Positions 19,020 to 27,994 of a stretch of DNA of 64,000 nucleotides are shown here, in pieces. Below the pieces are notes generated by a model that saw only the letters and a list, made by a program, of their open reading frames with translations, was not told where the DNA came from and did no database searches. Positions within the stretch are counted from its first letter, which is position 1; the number at the start of each line of letters is the position of its first letter. The stretch is taken from positions 62,001 through 126,000 of the forward strand of contig NZ_JAHKPI010000020.1 in the NCBI RefSeq assembly GCF_018860425.1, given 5' to 3'. The stretch comes from Marinobacter sp. F3R08. GTDB taxonomy: Bacteria > Pseudomonadota > Gammaproteobacteria > Pseudomonadales > Oleiphilaceae. The position numbers were made by a program, and so were the translations under genes.

Positions 19020-19660
19020 CACGGCACCATCCCGACAGCGTGAGCCTGATGGAGTACGCCGCAGGTAATCTGAGCGAGCCCCATGCGCTTTGCATCAAGC
19101 TTCACCTGGACAAGTGTCCCCTTTGCCGCAGTCGCGTGGATACGCTGAACAGTCTTGGTGCTGTAATGATGGAACAGCAGCCGAAGGTAAGCATGTCGAA
19201 CGATATGTTCGACAGCATTCTGTCAAAGATTGACGATGAGACTGCAATAACGGACGAACCTGAAATAGCGCCCGCTCCGAGAGTAAACCCGCTGCAGAAA
19301 CTGCTTGGCGAAAATCTCGCCAGCCTGCCGTGGAAACGGCAATTGGGCGACGTCAGTGTCCTGGATATCACGGACCGGTTCCCTGGTCAGAAAGAGCAGG
19401 TTGTTCTTCAAAAACTCGCCGCAGGCGGCAAAGCACCGGCCCACACTCACCGCGGTGAAGAGACGACCATCGTTTTGCAGGGGGCATTTGCTGACCAGAA
19501 AGGGGTGTTCAACCAGTGGGATTTTGTCGTTCTGACCGACAAGGATGAACACAAACCTGTGGCCGTTGGTTGTGAGGATTGCATCACTCTTTCCGTCCTC
19601 AGCGCGCCTGTGAAACTGACAGGAACATTCACCCGAATGTTGAATCCGTTTATCCGCTGA
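19016..19660 (+). CDS. chrR: ChrR family zinc-binding anti-sigma factor
   Basis: 214 residues. The N-terminal anti-sigma domain has His4/His5, His30, Cys34 and Cys37 (HLDKCPLC), matching the zinc site of Rhodobacter ChrR. The C-terminal cupin domain keeps all four metal ligands: His143, His145, Glu149 (HTHRGEE) and His179. In the family the cupin domain is needed for release of the sigma factor by singlet oxygen. Translationally coupled to the sigma gene. A likely member of an oxidative-stress switch; target genes are not obvious from the neighbours. Confidence 0.93.
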   Translation: MTRHHPDSVSLMEYAAGNLSEPHALCIKLHLDKCPLCRSRVDTLNSLGAVMMEQQPKVSMSNDMFDSILSKIDDETAITDEPEIAPAPRVNPLQKLLGENLASLPWKRQLGDVSVLDITDRFPGQKEQVVLQKLAAGGKAPAHTHRGEETTIVLQGAFADQKGVFNQWDFVVLTDKDEHKPVAVGCEDCITLSVLSAPVKLTGTFTRMLNPFIR

Positions 19661-19675
19661 CCCAGGGACGCGGAA

Positions 19676-19710
19676 ACAAGGGGACGACCATGGAGCGCCC
19701 CCTTTTTTGT
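19676..19710 (+). terminator. Terminator after chrR
   Basis: ACAAGGGG (19676-19683) pairs with CCCC followed by TTTTTTGT (19699-19710); the loop is about 15 bases. Placed between the convergent chrR and SDR genes. Confidence 0.7.
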
Positions 19711-19733
19711 GACGATTCTCTGCGCCATTCCCG

Positions 19734-20477
19734 CTACCAGGGCAGCTCTGAGCCGTCCCAGCTCAAAAATCGCCCATTGTCCTCATCAACGACAGCATCG
19801 AGCACATCCAGCAGGTTGCAGGCCGTTGCCCTTGCGCTGTGCACTTTCAGTTTTGCCAGGGACTGACTGAAGGGTTCACTCAACGCAGATTCTGTGGTGC
19901 CCGGATGCAGGGAAACGCAGGCAACCGGCTTGCAGCGACGCGGCAACTCAATGGACAGGTTGCGCACCAGCATATTCAGTGCCGCCTTCGAACTTCGATA
20001 GGCGTACCAGCCCCCGAACCCGTTATCGGTAATCGATCCGACTTTTGCGGAAATGGCGGCGACCCGCTTGAACTCCCGATGTCGCAGCCATGGCAACAGC
20101 GCCTGCGCCAGCATACTGAACCCGGTTGCATTCACGGCAAACGACCGTGCCAGACTTGCTGCACTCAAATCCTCAAGGCGCTTCTCCGGGAATATATCAG
20201 TGCCATGGAGCAGGCCTGCGGCGTAAATAAAGGTATCAATCCCCTCCTCCCTGGACAGAATCGACTCCAGTGCCGCAGCCGCCGCTGTTGCCGCGTTTTC
20301 ACCCTCGGCATCCCACGCCAGCACCGCACTGCGCCCATGCGCATGCAAAGCCTCCGGAGCCCTCTCGGGATTGCGACACAAGCCGATGACTCGGACCTCG
20401 GGATCACGCTCGATCAACCGGGTGGCCAAAGCACCACCAATTGCACCGGACACTCCGGCTATCACGACTCGTTTCAT
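19734..20477 (-). CDS. Short-chain dehydrogenase/reductase
   Basis: 247-residue classical SDR. The NAD(P)-binding motif is GVSGAIGGALA; the active site is YRSSK (YxxxK) with an upstream Ser (ISAKVGS), and NATG is in the expected place. The substrate is unknown. The ATG at 20477 has a strong AGGAGGTATTTA upstream. It converges with chrR; whether it belongs to the sigma factor's regulon cannot be told from the sequence. Confidence 0.88.
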   Translation of the reverse strand: MKRVVIAGVSGAIGGALATRLIERDPEVRVIGLCRNPERAPEALHAHGRSAVLAWDAEGENAATAAAAALESILSREEGIDTFIYAAGLLHGTDIFPEKRLEDLSAASLARSFAVNATGFSMLAQALLPWLRHREFKRVAAISAKVGSITDNGFGGWYAYRSSKAALNMLVRNLSIELPRRCKPVACVSLHPGTTESALSEPFSQSLAKLKVHSARATACNLLDVLDAVVDEDNGRFLSWDGSELPW

Positions 20478-20647
20478 TAAATACCTCCTCGGTTCAGAGG
20501 ACATACGAAAAATCTATCGTCCGGACTGCACGAACGGTGAACCGGCCTATTAAAACGGGCGTATGAATCTGGTACTCAAAGCCTTTCCAGAGCGCTGCCG
20601 CCCCCGGCAAAGCTCACATTAAAAACAGCATACTGAGGAGAGTAACC

Positions 20648-22423
20648 ATGCAATACCAGGCTCCGGCGAATGACCTTCGCTTTCTGTTGTTTGATGTATT
20701 GGGCGCAGACCGGCTCCATGAGCTGGAAACATACGCCGACGCCACCCCGGACCTGATTTCCGCAGTCATCGAGGAAGCTGGCAAACTGGCGGCTGAAGTC
20801 ATCCAGCCCACCAATCAGGCGGGCGACCGGGAAGGTTGCATCTACGATCCTGAAACCCGTTCGGTGACAACACCTGCCTGTTTCAAGGACGCCTACAGAA
20901 AATTTGTCGAGGGTGGCTGGACCGCACTGGATGCACCACTGGAGTATGGTGGTCAGGGCCTGCCCCACACGCTCAAGTTTGTGGTCGATGAAATGGTTTG
21001 CTCCACCAACCTCTCCCTCGGCATGTATCCGGGCCTTACCCACGGTGCCATCAGCGCACTGCATGCCCACGGTTCCGCCGAGCTGAAAAAGATCTATCTG
21101 GAGAAACTGATCTCCGGCGAGTGGACGGGCACCATGTGCCTGACTGAACCCCAGTGCGGCACGGACCTGGGGCTGATCCGTACCCGGGCAACCCCGAACG
21201 ACGATGGCAGCTATGCCGTCGAAGGCACCAAGATCTGGATCACCGGCGGCGAACACGACCTGGTGGATAACATTGCTCATCTGGTTCTGGCCAAGCTACC
21301 CGACGCTCCGGATACCACCAAGGGCATCTCTCTGTTCGTGGTTCCGAAATTTCTGCCGGATTCCAGTGAGCGCAACCCCGCGTTCTGCGGCGGTCTCGAA
21401 CACAAGATGGGCATCAAGGGTTCCGCCACCTGCGTCATGAACTTCGAGGGCGCCAGGGGCTGGCTCGTCGGCGAGCCTAATGATGGCATGCGCGCGATGT
21501 TCACCATGATGAACGAGGCCCGCCTGATGGTCGGCATGCAAGGTCTTGGGCTTGCGGAAATGGCCTATCAGGAGAGCCTGGGCTTTGCCCGTGAGCGCTT
21601 GCAGAGCCGTTCATTAAGCGGCCCCAAAAACCCCGATGATCCGGCTGATCCGATCATCGTGCACCCGGACGTACGGCGTATGCTGATGCGCCAGAAGGTG
21701 CTGAACGAGGGCATGCGTGCGCTGGCACTGTTTACCGGTCTCCAGCTTGATCTCTCGGTCGCCCACCCTGACGAAAGTGTGCGGGAGTCCGCCGATGATC
21801 TGGTTCAGTTGCTGACCCCCGTCGTGAAGTCTTTCCTCACGGACGAAGGCTTCAACAACGCCAATACCGGCCTTCAGGTACTTGGTGGCTCAGGCTTCAC
21901 CACCGACTGGCCGCTGGAACAGCTGGTCAGGGACGGTCGTATTGCCCGGATCTACGAGGGTACCAACGGTATCCAGGCCATGGATCTTGTGGGGCTTAAA
22001 CTCGGACTGAAAGGTGGCCAGCTGGTACGCACCCTGTTCGGCACACTGACCGGGTATCTCAGGGAAAACCCGGAAGCGCCGCACCGGGAGGAATTGAAAA
22101 ATGCCATGAAGGCACTGGAGAGTGCCACCGTGTGGCTTGCCAGCAACGCACCGAACGACCCGGAGCAGGCGGGTGCTGCCGCAACCCCTTACCTGCGTCT
22201 GATGGCACTGACGGTTATCGGCTACCTCTGGTCCCGGATGGCCAGTGTTGCCAGCCGGCAACTCGCCTCCGGCGAAGGCAACAAGCCACTTCTGGAAAGC
22301 AAAATGGTCTCCGCCCGCTTCTACTTTGAAAAACTGCTGCCGGAAGTTGACTGGTTACTGGGCGATATCCAGAGCGGCAAGGACAGCCTGATGGCGTTTT
22401 CAGACCAACACTGGGCTTCCTGA
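20648..22423 (+). CDS. Acyl-CoA dehydrogenase (C-terminal-extended, DmdC-like)
   Basis: 591-residue FAD-dependent acyl-CoA dehydrogenase of the long type with an additional C-terminal helical domain. The FAD/substrate signatures are MCLTEPQCGTDLG and KIWITGGEHD; the catalytic base is the Glu in RIYEGTNGIQAMDLVG. Length and order fit the group that includes 3-methylmercaptopropionyl-CoA dehydrogenase (DmdC) and several medium/long-chain enzymes, so substrate assignment is open. GAGGAGAG lies just before the start. It is single, with its own terminator. Confidence 0.88.
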   Translation: MQYQAPANDLRFLLFDVLGADRLHELETYADATPDLISAVIEEAGKLAAEVIQPTNQAGDREGCIYDPETRSVTTPACFKDAYRKFVEGGWTALDAPLEYGGQGLPHTLKFVVDEMVCSTNLSLGMYPGLTHGAISALHAHGSAELKKIYLEKLISGEWTGTMCLTEPQCGTDLGLIRTRATPNDDGSYAVEGTKIWITGGEHDLVDNIAHLVLAKLPDAPDTTKGISLFVVPKFLPDSSERNPAFCGGLEHKMGIKGSATCVMNFEGARGWLVGEPNDGMRAMFTMMNEARLMVGMQGLGLAEMAYQESLGFARERLQSRSLSGPKNPDDPADPIIVHPDVRRMLMRQKVLNEGMRALALFTGLQLDLSVAHPDESVRESADDLVQLLTPVVKSFLTDEGFNNANTGLQVLGGSGFTTDWPLEQLVRDGRIARIYEGTNGIQAMDLVGLKLGLKGGQLVRTLFGTLTGYLRENPEAPHREELKNAMKALESATVWLASNAPNDPEQAGAAATPYLRLMALTVIGYLWSRMASVASRQLASGEGNKPLLESKMVSARFYFEKLLPEVDWLLGDIQSGKDSLMAFSDQHWAS

Positions 22424-22488
22424 TCCGGACACCGGCCAGCGTGTCTCCGACCTGGCCGACTCCCTGTCCCCGACCGGATACTTTTTAT

Positions 22489-22512
22489 AGCCACGCTCCG
22501 CGTGGCTTTTTT
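22489..22512 (+). terminator. Rho-independent terminator after the acyl-CoA dehydrogenase gene
   Basis: AGCCACGC (22489-22496), TCC loop, GCGTGGCT (22500-22507), then six T. A strong, compact hairpin. Confidence 0.93.
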
Positions 22513-22600
22513 ACGGCTTTTTTTTGTCGGTGCGATCACTGGGTTACAATTGCGCACTTTGATTCAGTCCGACCACTCGGCGGACCAGCACGGGGATATC

Positions 22601-23392
22601 ATGAACGCCGACGATTACGCATTCCGCTTCGGTGGTATTGAACGACTTTATGGTCGACGGGCCCTGAATGCCTTTCGCCATGCCCACGTAGCCATCGTCG
22701 GTCTTGGCGGTGTCGGATCCTGGGCCGCTGAGTCACTGGCTCGCAGCGGCATCGGCACCATTACCCTGATCGACATGGACGACGTCTGTGTGTCGAACAC
22801 CAACCGCCAGCTCCATGCCCTGGAGGGGCAGTATGGGCGCACCAAAACCGATGTCATGGCCGATCGGCTGCGGGCCATTAATCCGGAGGCCGATATCCGG
22901 GTGCACTTTGGCTTCCTGACGACAAAGAATGTCGGTGAGCTGATCACAGAAGACATGACCGGCGTGATCGACGCCATCGACAGCGTCAAGGCCAAAGCCG
23001 CACTGATCGCTCATTGCCAGCGCAGGAAAATACCGCTGGTGTGTGCCGGCGGCGCCGGTGGCCAGATCGACCCGACCCAGATACAGGTCGCCGACCTCAG
23101 TAAAACCACCCAGGATCCGCTGTTGGCCAAGGTACGCAACCTTTTGCGCCGGGAATACGGTTTTTCCCGAAACCCAAAGCGTCGCTTTGGCATTGAGGCC
23201 GTATACTCACTGGAGCAGCTGACGTATCCTGCCGGAGACGGCGAAGTCTGCCTGCAAAAACCGGCCACCAACGGCCCGGTTAGACTGGACTGCGCCTCCG
23301 GCTTTGGCGCCGCCAGCCCGGTGACCGCCAGCTTCGGTTTTTTTGCGGCCTCCAGGCTTCTTAACCGGATTGCCCGGCGCGCCAACCAATAG
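22601..23392 (+). CDS. tcdA: tRNA threonylcarbamoyladenosine dehydratase TcdA
   Basis: E1-like (ThiF/UBA) ATP-dependent enzyme, formerly CsdL/YgdL, that cyclises t6A37 of tRNA to ct6A. 263 residues. The nucleotide-binding site is IVGLGGVGSWAAESLARSG, followed by DMDDVCVSNTNRQ and the RINPEADI region, all typical. The ATG at 22601 follows GGGGAT and is the family start; 33 open codons upstream run through the terminator and are ignored. Confidence 0.93.
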   Translation: MNADDYAFRFGGIERLYGRRALNAFRHAHVAIVGLGGVGSWAAESLARSGIGTITLIDMDDVCVSNTNRQLHALEGQYGRTKTDVMADRLRAINPEADIRVHFGFLTTKNVGELITEDMTGVIDAIDSVKAKAALIAHCQRRKIPLVCAGGAGGQIDPTQIQVADLSKTTQDPLLAKVRNLLRREYGFSRNPKRRFGIEAVYSLEQLTYPAGDGEVCLQKPATNGPVRLDCASGFGAASPVTASFGFFAASRLLNRIARRANQ

Positions 23393-23413
23393 ATCAACGG
23401 AACTGAGACCATT

Positions 23414-25312
23414 ATGCCTGTCAGCACTGTCCTGCTCCTTGCCAGCATTGGCGTTCTCTCCCTGTTCTGCCAGTGGCTTGCCTGGCGGGTTCGCATGCCG
23501 GCGATCCTGTTTCTGCTGGCAGGCGGCATCGCTGCCGGGCCGGTTCTGGGCTTTTTGGCCCCGGAAGCGGTGTTCGGTGACCTGCTGTTCCCGGTCATCT
23601 CCCTGGCTGTCGCCATTATCCTCTTTGAGGGTAGCCTTACCCTGCGCTACGAGGAAATTCGCGGTCACGGCAAGATGGTTCGGAACCTGATTCCTGTAGG
23701 CTCCATTGTCACCTGCGTCATCGGTACCCTGGCCGCACGCTGGCTACTGGACGTTTCCTGGGCCGTCGCCTTGCTGTTCGGTGCGATTTCCATTGTTACC
23801 GGCCCGACGGTAATCGCACCACTGCTGCGCTCCGTGCGCCCGGACTCGAAACTGGCCAACATCCTGCGCTGGGAAGGCATCATCATTGATCCGGTAGGGG
23901 CGCTGCTGGCCGTCCTGGTATTCGAGGGGATTGTTTCCTGGGGCCAGGGCAATGTCTTTGGCCATTCAATGTATATTTTCGGCAAAACCCTTGCGGTGGG
24001 CTTCCTGATCGGCGCCGTCGCGGGCTACCTCAATGGCATCGTGCTGCGCAAACACTGGATTCCCCAGTATCTGCATAACGCCGGCACCCTCACCTTCATG
24101 CTCGGCGTCTACGCCATTTCCAACGAGATGGCCCATGAATCCGGATTGCTGACCGTGACCGTCATGGGCATCTGGATGGCCAACATGAAGCAGGTGCCCA
24201 TCGACAGCATTCTGGAATTCAAGGAATCACTGAGCGTTCTGCTGATTTCTGCCCTGTTTATTATCCTGGCTGCCAGAGTGGAATTTTCTGCCATTGCCGA
24301 GCTTGGCTGGGGCCTGGCGGCAGTGCTGGCCCTGCTGATGCTGGTGGCCCGTCCGCTGAGTATTTTCCTGTCGGCCATCGGCACCAACCTGAACTGGCGC
24401 GAAAAGCTCTTCCTGAGCTGGATCGCCCCCAGAGGGATTGTCGCCGCAGCCGTATCAGCACTGTTTGCCTTCCAGCTCCAGAAGCTCGGGTATGAAAGTG
24501 CCGGCGCTCTGGTGCCACTGATATTCATGCTCATTATTGCCACCGTCACACTGCAGAGCATCACTGCGCGCCCGGTTGCGCGCCTGCTGAATGTTGCCGA
24601 ACCGGCGGAGTACGGCTTCCTGATCCTGGGAGCTAACCCGGTAGCTCGGATGATCGGCAAAGCCCTGAAGAAATACGAGGTGCCGGTGACCCTGGCCGAC
24701 ACCAACTGGGAAAACGTCCGTCAGGCACGCATGGAAAACCTGCAGGTGTACTTCGGCAATCCGGTGTCCGAGCACGCGTCCACCCATCTGGACCTGACCG
24801 GTATTGGTAAGTTGTTGGTCATCTCCCCCTACAAGCACATGAACTCCCTGGCCACGTATCATTTCCTGGACTGGTTCGGAAACAATTGCGTGTTCAGCCT
24901 CGCCGAGGGCGATCAGGATCAAAAGGCCCGACATCAGACCGCCGAGAAAATCCAGATGACCAGGGGCCTGTTCGACGGTGTGAGTTACGCCAAACTGGCC
25001 AGCCTGGTCAGTCAGGGCTATACCATGAAAACCACTCAGCTGAGTGAGGAATTCGGTTATGAGGAGTTTCTGAACCAATACCAGAATCAGGCTCTGGTGC
25101 TGTTCACCTTCAACAGCAAAGACCACGTCGCACCGGTTCTCAGCATGGAAAACCTGAAGCCGGAAGACAACTGGAGCCTGATCAGCCTGGTGCCACCCCA
25201 GGCGAGAAAGGAACGAAAAGAGAAGGACAGCGAGGAAGAACTGTCCGACGAAAAGGTAGCCCCGACGGATAACGATCCATCCGGTGACAGCGCTCCCTCA
25301 GCGACAGTCTAA
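23414..25312 (+). CDS. Cation:proton antiporter (CPA1/NhaP-like) with TrkA-N domain
   Basis: 632 residues. About twelve membrane helices (residues 1-400), including GAISIVTGPTVIAPLLRS and the WEGIIIDPVGALL helix with the transport-site Asp, are followed by a Rossmann-like TrkA-N regulatory domain (FLILGANPVARMIGKAL onward) and a charged, disordered C-tail of about 40 residues. Exchanges Na+ or K+ for H+ across the inner membrane; the ion cannot be decided. It follows tcdA by 21 bases. Its last 15 bases overlap the convergent quinone reductase gene. Confidence 0.88.
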   Translation: MPVSTVLLLASIGVLSLFCQWLAWRVRMPAILFLLAGGIAAGPVLGFLAPEAVFGDLLFPVISLAVAIILFEGSLTLRYEEIRGHGKMVRNLIPVGSIVTCVIGTLAARWLLDVSWAVALLFGAISIVTGPTVIAPLLRSVRPDSKLANILRWEGIIIDPVGALLAVLVFEGIVSWGQGNVFGHSMYIFGKTLAVGFLIGAVAGYLNGIVLRKHWIPQYLHNAGTLTFMLGVYAISNEMAHESGLLTVTVMGIWMANMKQVPIDSILEFKESLSVLLISALFIILAARVEFSAIAELGWGLAAVLALLMLVARPLSIFLSAIGTNLNWREKLFLSWIAPRGIVAAAVSALFAFQLQKLGYESAGALVPLIFMLIIATVTLQSITARPVARLLNVAEPAEYGFLILGANPVARMIGKALKKYEVPVTLADTNWENVRQARMENLQVYFGNPVSEHASTHLDLTGIGKLLVISPYKHMNSLATYHFLDWFGNNCVFSLAEGDQDQKARHQTAEKIQMTRGLFDGVSYAKLASLVSQGYTMKTTQLSEEFGYEEFLNQYQNQALVLFTFNSKDHVAPVLSMENLKPEDNWSLISLVPPQARKERKEKDSEEELSDEKVAPTDNDPSGDSAPSATV

Positions 25313-26281
25313 GACCAGTTTGCCGCGTACGTGCCCACCCTCGATGAGTTCGTGGGCCTGCGCGACATCCTCCATCGGGAACGCCTTCTCGATATGCACT
25401 TTTACATCGCCGTCTTCAATCAGCTCGGCAATTTCATCCAGGTGAAACACGTCCGGGCGCACGGTCATGCCATGGGCGCGTAACCCCATTTCCTCCGCAA
25501 CGCTGATGATATCGTCGGCGGTGACCGTGGGTATGGTTACCAGGACACCCTGCTCGCCCAGGGTATGCAGTGAGCGTTTGCCGGTATCGCCACCAACCAG
25601 ATCCAGCACCACGTCCAGACCATAGCACTCTTCAGCAATATCCGTGGTGCGATAGTCAATCACTTCATGAACCCCGAGTTCGGCCAGAAAATCCCGGTTA
25701 CCGGCCGAAGCCGTGGCAATGACATGAGCGCCACGCTCCAACGCAAACTGGACCGCGAAATGTCCGACACCGCCAGCGCCAGCGTGAATCAGGATCTTTT
25801 GTCCGGATTCCAGCTTCGCCATTTCAAATAACGCCTGCCAGGCAGTTAATGCCGCCAGCGGCAAAGCACCCGCCGTCACCAGATCCAACTCTTCCGGTAC
25901 GATGGCCAGTTCATCAGCCGCAGCCAGCGCGTATTCCGCATAGCCACCGCCACGGGCGGGAAATCCGATCATCCCCATGACCCGGTCACCGGGAACCAGG
26001 GTGGTGACATTCTCACCAACCGCAACCACCTCGCCAGCAACATCGTAACCCGGCGTCCAGGGCAGCGAATGTTCGATCTGCCGGGCGGCAAATCCGAGCC
26101 CCTTGCGGGTTTTCCAGTCAATGGGATTAAGCCCTGCCCCATGCACCCGGACCAGCACCTGAGCATCGGCCGGGGCCGGGATGTCAGAGCGCACCACCTG
26201 CAGGACATCGCGATCTCCAAAGCGATCGTAGATCACATGGCGCATCTTGGATTCAGCATTCTGATCGGCAGTCATTTCCAT
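25298..26281 (-). CDS. NADPH:quinone reductase-like MDR oxidoreductase
   Basis: 327-residue medium-chain dehydrogenase/reductase. The nucleotide fold is marked by HAGAGGVGHFAVQFA; NPIDWKTRKG and PGYDVAGEV are the typical N-terminal signatures. Zinc ligands of alcohol dehydrogenases are missing, so a quinone- or enone-reductase activity is likely. Start 26281 (MEMTADQN) has GGAG 6 bases before; an open 45-codon extension is rejected. The 3' ends of this gene and the antiporter overlap by 15 bases. Confidence 0.85.
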   Translation of the reverse strand: MEMTADQNAESKMRHVIYDRFGDRDVLQVVRSDIPAPADAQVLVRVHGAGLNPIDWKTRKGLGFAARQIEHSLPWTPGYDVAGEVVAVGENVTTLVPGDRVMGMIGFPARGGGYAEYALAAADELAIVPEELDLVTAGALPLAALTAWQALFEMAKLESGQKILIHAGAGGVGHFAVQFALERGAHVIATASAGNRDFLAELGVHEVIDYRTTDIAEECYGLDVVLDLVGGDTGKRSLHTLGEQGVLVTIPTVTADDIISVAEEMGLRAHGMTVRPDVFHLDEIAELIEDGDVKVHIEKAFPMEDVAQAHELIEGGHVRGKLVLDCR

Positions 26282-26351
26282 GAAGATCTCCGGACACCTG
26301 TTCAAACGGGGTTGGACTAGCAGAAGTAAAGCACAAAAGAGCGCTGGCAGC

Positions 26352-26813
26352 CTACAGCGGCTGACCACCCGCGACAACGGCAGCGCCCAGAATCTCGGCA
26401 AATTCCCTGGGCGCACGGGCAGGCCGCTGGCTTTTCAAATCGACACAGGCATGAGTTGATACTGCCCTCGCCAGAGTTTTTCCGTCAACCGGTCGCACCA
26501 GCTGGAATTGCCGGGCCGATCGGAACCGGCCGTCATACCCGGTCAGCCAGGTCCCCAGCAACAACGCATCCCCGGTATTCGCGGATGCCAGATAATCAAT
26601 CTCGGTGCGGGTAATAGCCATCGCCTTTCCGGTTTTTTCATGCAGCGCCCAGGTCATGCCCAGCCTTTCAATGTGGGCCCAGCTGACGTCTTCCAGCCAC
26701 CGCACGTACACAACGTTGTTGGCATGCCCGAGCCGGTCGGTATCCTCCGCCCGCACCGTGATATCAATTACAAAGGGATCCGGCAGATCCCAGACAATGT
26801 CATTGTGCTCCAT
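26352..26813 (-). CDS. Acyl-CoA thioesterase (4HBT hotdog fold)
   Basis: 153 residues, single hotdog domain. The signature AEDTDRLGHANNVVYVRWLED carries the catalytic Asp of the 4-hydroxybenzoyl-CoA/YbgC group. The substrate is unknown. The start overlaps the stop of the SMP-30-like gene (TGATG on the minus strand), so the two are coupled; with the quinone reductase and acyl-CoA dehydrogenase nearby, lipid turnover is plausible but unproven. Confidence 0.87.
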   Translation of the reverse strand: MEHNDIVWDLPDPFVIDITVRAEDTDRLGHANNVVYVRWLEDVSWAHIERLGMTWALHEKTGKAMAITRTEIDYLASANTGDALLLGTWLTGYDGRFRSARQFQLVRPVDGKTLARAVSTHACVDLKSQRPARAPREFAEILGAAVVAGGQPL

Positions 26814-27895
26814 CAGTTACCTTCTCCAAGGCCAGGAATCGCCTGAAACGGGAGTCGTCCAATACGGTCGTTATGCAGTGAACCAAAGTAGAGGTGGCCG
26901 GCGTGGGGATTAACCGAGGTAATTTCCTGCAAATGGCTCCCCCGGGTGTCATGGAGACTGGTAATAACCTCGCCATTCCGGTCAAACGCGACCACCAGAC
27001 CATAGTCCTGAGGCGCAGGCTTGAAGCTGTCCGGCAGTTTCGCTACCAGATCCTTCAGCCAGGGTTTCGGGTGCATGGCATCGACCTTGGGATTACGCAA
27101 GGTAGGAAAAGCGACCCAGAAGCGTCCGTCATCATCCACCGCCAGGTTGTCAGGAAAACCTGGCAGGTTATCGGCAAACACCTCGGCCTCTCCGGCTCGC
27201 GGGCCATGAATCCAGTACCTGAGGATACGGTATTTCCAGGTTTCATTAACCAGTACGTAATCGCCCTCCGGGGACACCGCCACACCATTGGCAAAATGCA
27301 GGTTACCAAGCAGAACCTCGGTTTTTCCGGTCTCAGGGGAGTAACGCAATAACCGTCCATAAGGCCGCATTTCCAGCAGATCCAGCAGGTATTCCGGTTG
27401 CCGGAACCGGGAACTGGCGTCGGTAAAGTAGATCCGACCATCATCGGCAATATCGACATCGTCGGTGAAGCGGAACAGGGTGCCCTCTGCTTCCCGGGTC
27501 AGTACTGTCACGTTTCCATCGGGGCTTATGGACAGGAGACCTTTCCAGGCATCCGCAACAATCAGATTGCCGTTGCGGTCAAACACCAGACCCAGCGGTC
27601 GTCCGTCGGTGGATAGCCAGGTCTCAACCCGGCCATCCGGAAACACCCGCACGATATATCCGTCCTGGGTTCCGGTGTAAAGCACCCCATCCTCACTGAT
27701 CGCAGTATCCTCGGGGCCATAAACCTGGCCCCTGGCCAACAGATCTGCAAGCCGAAGACGCTCGTTCGGTGCCATCAGCCCTGTCATCGGTGGTGGCGAT
27801 GGTGGATTCCAGGCTTTACTGTCGACAGGCGAGGGCGTCAGCAGGAAACTGCCAAGTAGCAGGAACACAACCAGCAACCCTACCATCCATTTCAT
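26813..27895 (-). CDS. SMP-30/strictosidine-synthase-like beta-propeller protein
   Basis: 360 residues: an N-terminal hydrophobic segment (about 3-20, signal anchor or signal peptide) and then a six-bladed propeller with repeated blades such as GPEDTAISEDGVLYTGT, VFDRNGNLIVADAWKG, FTDDVDIADDGRIYFTD and LPGFPDNLAVDDDGRFWVAF. Resembles the APMAP/strictosidine synthase group, often lactonases or esterases; activity is not assigned. Faces the periplasm if the segment is an anchor. Operon with the thioesterase. Confidence 0.82.
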   Translation of the reverse strand: MKWMVGLLVVFLLLGSFLLTPSPVDSKAWNPPSPPPMTGLMAPNERLRLADLLARGQVYGPEDTAISEDGVLYTGTQDGYIVRVFPDGRVETWLSTDGRPLGLVFDRNGNLIVADAWKGLLSISPDGNVTVLTREAEGTLFRFTDDVDIADDGRIYFTDASSRFRQPEYLLDLLEMRPYGRLLRYSPETGKTEVLLGNLHFANGVAVSPEGDYVLVNETWKYRILRYWIHGPRAGEAEVFADNLPGFPDNLAVDDDGRFWVAFPTLRNPKVDAMHPKPWLKDLVAKLPDSFKPAPQDYGLVVAFDRNGEVITSLHDTRGSHLQEITSVNPHAGHLYFGSLHNDRIGRLPFQAIPGLGEGN

Positions 27896-27994
27896 ACTCT
27901 CTCCCCGCCTGTCGTCGAACCCATTACCGATGCCTCGATCGGATTACCTTAGCAGACGGGCCCGCGAGCGGGAAAATACAGTGGCCCGGACCGG

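Noticed and set aside
20567-20576. ATCTGGTACT as a FadR-like half-site before the acyl-CoA dehydrogenase
   Set aside because: Only one half of the operator matches and no FadR gene is in view; a chance match is likely.
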